DNA of 5,327 bases from an uncultured Roseovarius sp. (GTDB lineage: Bacteria > Pseudomonadota > Alphaproteobacteria > Rhodobacterales > Rhodobacteraceae), in assembly GCA_913055965.1 (NCBI GenBank), contig CAJXKX010000175.1, positions 1 to 5,327 on the forward strand, written 5' to 3'. A program made the translations under genes and the position numbers. This document shows positions 1 through 5,327 of the stretch, piece after piece; position 1 is the stretch's first letter, and each line of letters opens with the position of its first letter. Below the pieces are notes generated by a model. The model did no database searches, was not told the origin of the DNA, and saw only the letters and a list, made by a program, of their open reading frames with translations.

Positions 1-1774
1 CGATGGCCGCCGCCGCGCCCTTGGGCACGCGGACGCTCTCGACCAGGTCCTCGATATCCTGCGGGATCGGGGCCGTCATCTTCGACACGGTGAAGGCCAC
101 GGCAAAGTTGATCGCAGCGCCCACAGCCCCGAAGGAGGTCGACTTGATCGTGCCAAGCAGCGGATCGGCGTCGGTGAAGCTGTTGGTGTCGGGGATGAAG
201 AACCAGCCCTTGTGCAGGAAGATGTAGATCAGCGTGACCACGAGACCCGCGATCATGCCGGCCACGGCACCCTTGTTGTTCACCTTGGTGAAGATGCCCA
301 TCATCAGCGCCGGGAAGATCGAAGCCGCCGCCAGACCGAAGGCCAGCGCCACCGTCTGCGCGGCAAAGCCTGGCGGGTTGAGGCCCAGATAGGTGGCCAC
401 GGCGATTGCCGCCGCCATCGCGATCCGCGCCGACAGAAGCTCGCCCTTCTCCGAGATCCCCGGGTTGAGCTGACCCTTGATCAGGTCGTGGCTCACCGCC
501 GAGGAAATCGCCAGCAGAAGCCCCGCAGCGGTCGACAGCGCGGCAGCCAGGCCACCGGCAGCGACCAGACCGATCACCCAGCCCGGAAGGTTGGCGATCT
601 CGGGGTTGGCCAGCACGAGGATGTCACGGTTGAAGTTCGTGAGTTCGTTGCCCGCCCAGCCGTTTTCGGCGGCCTTTTCCTGCATCGCGGCATTGGCGTC
701 GTTGTAGTACTGGATACGCCCGTCGCCGTTCTTGTCTTCCCAGCCCAGAAGGCCGGTCTTCTGCCAGGTGGCCATCCAGTCATACTTGGGGTCGCTCTCG
801 ATCTGCTCGACCGAGACCGCCTGCGCGTCGGTGCCATTGGGCCACATCAGTTCGGTGATGTTGAGCCGCGCCATCGCACCCACAGCCGGGGCGGTGAGGT
901 AAAGCAGCGCGATGAAGACCAGCGCCCAGCCCGCCGACCAGCGCGCATCGGCCACGCGGGGCACGGTAAAGAAGCGCATGATCACGTGCGGCAGACCGGC
1001 GGTGCCGATCATCAGCGACAGCGTGAACAGAACCATGTTGAACGTATCGCCATGATGGGCGGTATATTCGTTGAAGCCCAGTTCGCGCACGATCTGGTCC
1101 AGCTTGGCCAGAAGCGGCTCGCCACTCGCCTGATGCTCGCCAAAGAGGCCGAGCGGCGGGATCGGGTTGCCGGTCAGCTGCAGCGAGATGAAGATCGCCG
1201 GGATCGTGTAGGCCATGATCAGCACGACATATTGCGCGACCTGCGTATAGGTCACGCCCTTCATGCCGCCGAACACCGCGTAGGCGAAAACCACACAGGC
1301 CCCGATCAGCAGACCGGCGGTGTTGGAGATCTCCAGAAAGCGGCCAAAGGCCACGCCCACGCCGGTCATCTGCCCGATCACGTAGGTGAGCGAGGCGACC
1401 AGCAGGCTGATCACCGCCACCAGCCGCGCGGTGGGCGAATAGAACCGGTCGCCGATGAACTCGGACACCGTGAACTTGCCGAACTTGCGCAGGTAGGGCG
1501 CGAGCAGCAGCGCCAGCAGCACGTAGCCACCGGTCCAGCCCATCAGGAAGGTCGAGTTGTCATAGCCGGTAAAGGCGATGAGGCCCGCCATCGAGATGAA
1601 CGAGGCGGCCGACATCCAGTCGGCGGCGGTCGCCATGCCGTTGGTCACGGGATGCACGCCCCGGCCAGCCGCATAGAATTCAGAGGTCGATCCGGCGCGT
1701 GCCCAGACCGCGATGCCGATGTAGAGCGCGAAGGATGCGCCCACGAACAGCAGGTTGAGGGTAAACTGATCCAT
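1..1774 (-). CDS. Sodium:solute symporter large subunit (SSS family, VC_2705 type), 3' end cut by window edge
   Basis: Predicted inner-membrane sodium-coupled carboxylate symporter; acetate is the likely substrate, inferred from family and from the acs gene in the same operon. The reading frame gives 591 residues without a stop, close to full length for the family, so probably only a short C-terminal tail is missing. Hydrophobic segments are spread through the protein. SSS hallmarks include GLPHVIMRFF (residues 260-269), followed by a TVPRVADAR stretch, and GGLAAALSTAAGLLLAISSA (407-426), whose Ser/Thr residues lie where the family binds sodium. The N-terminal stretch EFYAAGRG (32-39) is also typical. 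A hydrophilic loop at about 302-396 carries an EF-hand-like sequence DKNGDGRIQYYN (347-358). The ATG at 1774 follows the small-subunit stop by 14 nt, with GGGAG directly after that stop as the probable ribosome site. The DUF4212 partner separates it from E. coli ActP, which pairs with a DUF485 protein, so no symbol is given. Confidence 0.95.
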   Translation of the reverse strand, partial: MDQFTLNLLFVGASFALYIGIAVWARAGSTSEFYAAGRGVHPVTNGMATAADWMSAASFISMAGLIAFTGYDNSTFLMGWTGGYVLLALLLAPYLRKFGKFTVSEFIGDRFYSPTARLVAVISLLVASLTYVIGQMTGVGVAFGRFLEISNTAGLLIGACVVFAYAVFGGMKGVTYTQVAQYVVLIMAYTIPAIFISLQLTGNPIPPLGLFGEHQASGEPLLAKLDQIVRELGFNEYTAHHGDTFNMVLFTLSLMIGTAGLPHVIMRFFTVPRVADARWSAGWALVFIALLYLTAPAVGAMARLNITELMWPNGTDAQAVSVEQIESDPKYDWMATWQKTGLLGWEDKNGDGRIQYYNDANAAMQEKAAENGWAGNELTNFNRDILVLANPEIANLPGWVIGLVAAGGLAAALSTAAGLLLAISSAVSHDLIKGQLNPGISEKGELLSARIAMAAAIAVATYLGLNPPGFAAQTVALAFGLAAASIFPALMMGIFTKVNNKGAVAGMIAGLVVTLIYIFLHKGWFFIPDTNSFTDADPLLGTIKSTSFGAVGAAINFAVAFTVSKMTAPIPQDIEDLVESVRVPKGAAAAI

Positions 1775-1788
1775 TGGTCCCGGCTCCC

Positions 1789-2049
1789 TTATTCTTCACC
1801 GACGCCGTGTTCGGCATCGAGTTTGTTCATCCGCCAGGCGTAGAAGAAGATCAGCGCCAGAAAGACCAGGATCGACCCTTGCTGCGCGAACCAGAACCCG
1901 AGGTCGGTGCCGCCCACGGCGATCCCCGACAGCATGGGACGCAGCAGAATGCCGAACCCGAACGAGACCAGAGCCCAGATCACCAGGCTCCAGAGAATGA
2001 TGCGGACATTGGTCTTCCAATATGCCGCCGCGGCTTCCTTGTCGGACAA
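1789..2049 (-). CDS. DUF4212 symporter small subunit
   Basis: Small membrane protein of the family annotated as sodium:solute symporter small subunit (DUF4212), normally encoded just before a VC_2705-type symporter, as here. It probably assembles with, or stabilises, the large subunit; its exact role is not known to me. From the TTG at 2049 it has 86 residues: a short polar N-terminus with AAAAYWKTN (6-14), a first membrane helix at about 15-37, the characteristic LGFWFAQQGSI (50-60), a second helix at about 58-72, then WRMNKLD and an acidic tail. I chose TTG 2049 because GGGGAGG precedes it by a suitable distance and the family-conserved region begins shortly after. A second TTG in frame at 2070 (93 residues, adding MTRGGHA and a Leu) has AGGAGG exactly 6 nt upstream and cannot be excluded. 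Both candidate starts are non-ATG. The TAA stop is 14 nt before the symporter ATG. Confidence 0.93.
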   Translation of the reverse strand: MSDKEAAAAYWKTNVRIILWSLVIWALVSFGFGILLRPMLSGIAVGGTDLGFWFAQQGSILVFLALIFFYAWRMNKLDAEHGVGEE

Positions 2050-2082
2050 AGCGTGTCCTCCCCTTGTCAAAGGTTTCCTCCT
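2047..2082 (-). promoter_or_regulatory. Tandem Shine-Dalgarno/TTG start pairs of the small-subunit gene
   Basis: Read on the minus strand, AGGAGG (2082-2077) stands 6 nt before a TTG at 2070. Inside the eight codons that this start would add lies a second purine-rich site, AGGGGAGG (2064-2057), 7 nt before a second in-frame TTG at 2049. Both pairs have workable spacing, so translation could begin at either one. The family's conserved region favours the downstream start. Confidence 0.6.
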
Positions 2083-2111
2083 GCCCGGGCCGGGACCATC
2101 CCGGCGCGGGC
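2083..2111 (-). repeat. Strong GC hairpin between adk and the small-subunit gene
   Basis: Six nucleotides after the adk stop the transcript can fold into a stem of 5 bp (GCCCG/CGGGC), one C-C mismatch, and 7 bp (GCCGGGA/TCCCGGC) around a TGG loop. No run of T follows on the minus strand; AGGAGG comes next instead. It therefore does not look like a standard intrinsic terminator. It may stabilise the 3' end of an acs-adk message, mark a processing site, or limit ribosome access to the adjacent start. These roles are inference; the pairing is visible directly. Confidence 0.75.
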
Positions 2112-2117
2112 CTTCCC

Positions 2118-2810
2118 TTACACGACCGCCTGACGGACGATCTTGTTCAGCTCTTGCGCCACGGCATCGATCTCGGCCATGGCATCGACGCGGGCCAGCA
2201 CGCCGCGCGCGTCGTAATAGTCGATGAGCGGCGCGGTCTGCGCGTGATAGGCGCGCAGGCGGCTCTCTACCGTTTCGGCATTGTCATCGGCGCGGCGGGT
2301 CATTTCGGTGCCGCCGCACTTGTCGCAGACCCCCTCCACGGCAGGGGCCTTGAACGTGTCGTGATAGCCCTCGCCGCAACCCGCGCAGGTGAACCGCCCG
2401 GAAATGCGCGTCACCATCGCGGCGTCGTCCACCTCCAGGCTTATCGCCGCGCGAATGCCCGCGCCCAGATCGGCCATCAGCCCGTCCAGCGCCTCGGCCT
2501 GCACCGTGGTGCGCGGAAAGCCGTCGAGGATGACACCATTCGCGCAGTCAGGCTCGGCCAGCCGGTCACGCAGGATCGCGATGACGATCTCGTCCGAGAC
2601 CAGATCGCCCGCCTCCATAACCGCCTTGGCCTGAAGCCCTGCCTCGGTGCCCGCCGTGACGGCGGCGCGCAAGAGGTCGCCGGTCGAGAGCTGCACCAGC
2701 CCGAACGCGTCCTCGAGCATCCGTGCCTGCGTGCCCTTGCCCGCGCCCGGCGGCCCGAGCAGGACGAGATTGGCGGCGGTCGAAGGTGTCTTGGCTCCGT
2801 CCATGATCAT
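2118..2810 (-). CDS. adk: Adenylate kinase with four-cysteine (zinc-type) lid
   Basis: Cytosolic nucleoside monophosphate kinase catalysing ATP + AMP = 2 ADP. With the ATG at 2810 it has 230 residues. Visible motifs are the P-loop GPPGAGKGT (19-27), LSTGDLLR (41-48) of the AMP site, DGFPRT (96-101), and RRADDNAETVESRLRAY (172-188) with the conserved arginines. The lid has paired cysteines CAGC (142-145) and CDKC (162-165), the metal-binding arrangement known from several bacterial kinases including that of Paracoccus denitrificans. The start is uncertain: ATG 2810 is 7 nt after the acs stop, with GAGG 5 nt upstream; ATG 2804 has the G-run 7 nt upstream; a GTG at 2831 would overlap acs. In all cases the protein has about 10-20 more residues before the P-loop strand than enzymes that begin close to it. 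Close linkage suggests co-transcription and perhaps translational coupling with acs, whose AMP product it would recycle. Confidence 0.96.
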   Translation of the reverse strand: MIMDGAKTPSTAANLVLLGPPGAGKGTQARMLEDAFGLVQLSTGDLLRAAVTAGTEAGLQAKAVMEAGDLVSDEIVIAILRDRLAEPDCANGVILDGFPRTTVQAEALDGLMADLGAGIRAAISLEVDDAAMVTRISGRFTCAGCGEGYHDTFKAPAVEGVCDKCGGTEMTRRADDNAETVESRLRAYHAQTAPLIDYYDARGVLARVDAMAEIDAVAQELNKIVRQAVV

Positions 2811-2817
2811 GCCCCCC

Positions 2818-4752
<1,935 letters not shown>

Positions 4753-4783
4753 GATTGGTCGTCCTCCATCCCTTGATCAGTTC

Positions 4784-4799
4784 GTGTGCCATGGCACAC
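4784..4799. promoter_or_regulatory. 16-bp perfect palindrome in the acs leader
   Basis: GTGTGCCATGGCACAC reads identically on both strands and ends 31 nt upstream of the acs ATG. The size and symmetry suit the binding site of a dimeric regulator. In RNA it could form a 6-bp stem with a CAUG loop, so a role in the leader transcript is also possible. I cannot match it confidently to a known regulator. Confidence 0.5.
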
Positions 4800-4839
4800 A
4801 AAGGCATCTCCCGGGATCGGACATACAACAAAAGCGGTA

Positions 4840-4862
4840 AAAAATTAACTGTACGAATTTTT
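4840..4862. repeat. AT-rich inverted repeat upstream of acs
   Basis: AAAAATT (4840-4846) and AATTTTT (4856-4862) are 7-bp inverted arms separated by 9 nt. The low complexity of the arms means they could arise by chance in an AT-rich promoter region. The repeat overlaps the weak -35-like TTGAGA on the minus strand. Confidence 0.3.
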
Positions 4863-4903
4863 CTCAAGGAAATCCTGTGAAAATGTGGACTTTCGCGTGC
4901 TGT

Positions 4904-4927
4904 GGATTGTAAAATATTTTACATTCC
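4904..4927. promoter_or_regulatory. Operator-like palindrome over the end of the upstream gene
   Basis: The core TGTAAAATATTTTACA (4908-4923) is a perfect 16-bp palindrome. After one mismatched position on each side the symmetry continues with GGA on the left and TCC on the right, giving 24 bp with one unpaired position. It includes the TAA stop of the small upstream gene (4921-4919). An AT-rich dyad of this regularity in GC-rich DNA, about 155 bp before acs, suggests a regulator site. A terminator is less likely because the stem is AT-rich and no separate T tract follows. Confidence 0.5.
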
Positions 4928-5206
4928 TCGCAGACAGCTCTCACGCGCAAGCTGCCTTGCCTCCGCCTCATCGAGACGGGCGAGCGCCCGTGCCACGTCC
5001 CCGCCGCTCTCCGCAAGCGCCCTCTGCCACAGTCGCCGCGCCGAGCGCACCGACCAGGGCAGCACCGCCTGCGCCAGCCAACGCCGCAACGGCGCAGGCA
5101 GCCGGTCATACGCGTCGAGCCCGCCTGCCACCCGCGCGCGGCGGGGCAATCCGCAGCGAAGATTGCCCCGCGCGGCGCACGCCCGCGCGCCCGCCACCGC
5201 CCGCAT
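4919..5206 (-). CDS. Small arginine/alanine-rich protein, tentatively DUF6525-like
   Basis: A 95-residue frame of unknown function. The core reads YDRLPAPLRRWLAQAVLPWS (33-52), continues with SVRSARRLWQRAL and ends with an alanine/arginine-rich helical part containing LARLDEAEARQLARE. The PLRRWLAQAVLPWS pattern resembles small Rhodobacterales proteins that I associate, from memory only, with DUF6525. No signal peptide or membrane helix is seen; the protein is basic and looks soluble. The start is uncertain: ATG 5206 follows the upstream stop by 3 nt but has GAGGG almost touching it, while a GTG at 5197 has GAGGG 9 nt upstream and would give 92 residues. The spacing suggests co-transcription with the gene before it. 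The codons for residues 12-22 form an 11-bp inverted repeat. The stop lies in the palindrome that opens the acs control region. Confidence 0.7.
   Translation of the reverse strand: MRAVAGARACAARGNLRCGLPRRARVAGGLDAYDRLPAPLRRWLAQAVLPWSVRSARRLWQRALAESGGDVARALARLDEAEARQLARESCLRGM
5141..5171. repeat. 11-bp perfect inverted repeat inside the small upstream gene
   Basis: GCGGGGCAATC (5141-5151) and GATTGCCCCGC (5161-5171) are perfect inverted arms around a 9-nt spacer; three more pairs form if one base is bulged. It lies near the 5' end of the small gene and covers codons for RGNLRCGLPR. No T run follows on either strand, so it is not an evident terminator. It may simply reflect codon choice over a near-symmetric peptide. 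Confidence 0.5.
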
Positions 5207-5209
5207 CCC

Positions 5210-5327
5210 TCAGGCCGCGTCCGCCCGCCGCCACAGCGGGAAAGGATCGGGCAGGTCGCGGAACGCGCCGGGGTCGAACCCGGTCTCGGGTCCGATGAGC
5301 GCGCCGTCGAGCGCCGCCGTGATCGCC
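5210..5327 (-). CDS. C-terminal end of an unrecognised protein, 5' part outside window
   Basis: The last 38 codons of a gene entering from the right edge, ending in TGA at 5212-5210. The visible tail contains AALDGALIGPETGFDPGAF followed by RDLPDPFPLWRRADAA. The residue mix and G/C-ending codons are those of real coding sequence, and the next gene starts 3 nt later, as in a tight operon. I do not recognise the family from this fragment and assign no function. Confidence 0.6.
   Translation of the reverse strand, partial: AITAALDGALIGPETGFDPGAFRDLPDPFPLWRRADAA

Larger units (their letters stand above)
4753..4918 (-). promoter_or_regulatory. AT-rich control region upstream of acs
   Basis: This 166-bp gap is markedly more AT-rich than the coding DNA around it, especially between about 4820 and 4925. 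It is the natural place for the acs operon promoter. A weak -35-like TTGAGA lies at 4867-4862 on the minus strand, but no convincing -10 follows at 17 nt, only a T run, so I do not assign a promoter core. The ribosome site GGAGG is at 4767-4763. Three inverted repeats in or bordering the gap are listed separately. Confidence 0.55.

Noticed and set aside
1..1774. Calling the symporter E. coli-type ActP
   Set aside because: The partner is a DUF4212 protein, not a DUF485 protein, and the sequence fits the VC_2705 subfamily. Acetate transport is plausible from context, but the symbol is not secure.
212..1843. Long open frame of 543 codons on the plus strand
   Set aside because: It lies antisense to the symporter, is full of His, Arg, Gln and Gly in low-complexity order, and has no recognisable domain. 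Its openness follows from the high GC content opposite a real gene.
2083..2111. Intrinsic terminator after adk
   Set aside because: The stem is strong but no T run follows on the minus strand, and a ribosome-binding site follows at once. I list it as an intercistronic hairpin only.
4845..4859. CtrA-like site, TTAA and AATT separated by 7 nt
   Set aside because: The second half-site departs from TTAA, and such words occur easily in this AT-rich stretch.
4876..4909. Cluster of TGTG-containing DnaA-box-like words (TGTGAAAAT, TGTGGACTT, TGTGGATTG)
   Set aside because: None matches the DnaA box consensus well, there are only three, and no dnaA, parAB or other origin-associated gene is nearby. 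An origin is not supported.

Overview
The window looks like chromosomal DNA from a GC-rich alphaproteobacterium, most likely of the Rhodobacterales (Roseobacter/Paracoccus type). The reasons are the strong G/C preference at third codon positions, a DUF4212 small subunit paired with a VC_2705-type sodium:solute symporter, an adenylate kinase with a four-cysteine lid, and a small protein resembling an arginine/alanine-rich family I know from Rhodobacterales. This is inference from sequence character; no marker gene is present. Every gene I can support lies on the minus strand, so transcription runs from right to left.

Layout in order of transcription. (1) 5327-5210: last 38 codons of an unrecognised gene that starts outside the window. 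(2) 5206-4919: a small basic protein of about 95 residues, 3 nt after gene 1, tentatively DUF6525-like. (3) 4918-4753: a 166-bp AT-rich gap upstream of acs with two near-perfect or perfect palindromes and a third AT-rich inverted repeat; this is the probable control region. (4) 4752-2818: a complete acetyl-CoA synthetase gene (acs). (5) 2810-2118: an adenylate kinase gene (adk) starting 7 nt after the acs stop. (6) 2117-2050: a 68-nt gap with a strong GC hairpin directly followed by two Shine-Dalgarno/TTG pairs in tandem. (7) 2049-1789: DUF4212 symporter small subunit. (8) 1774 to the left edge: the large symporter subunit, 591 codons with no stop yet, probably lacking only its last few residues.

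Genes 4-8 make a coherent acetate-use module. The two-subunit sodium symporter would import acetate or a similar small carboxylate. Acs activates it to acetyl-CoA and releases AMP and pyrophosphate. Adenylate kinase converts that AMP plus ATP to two ADP, removing an end product of the Acs reaction. Finding adk here, rather than beside secY in the ribosomal-protein operon, is the most notable feature of the window. I found no tRNA, rRNA, CRISPR array, insertion sequence or prophage feature. The window is mainly core metabolism; the points worth a second look are the adk placement, the intercistronic hairpin with two possible starts, the EF-hand-like loop in the symporter, and the palindromes upstream of acs.
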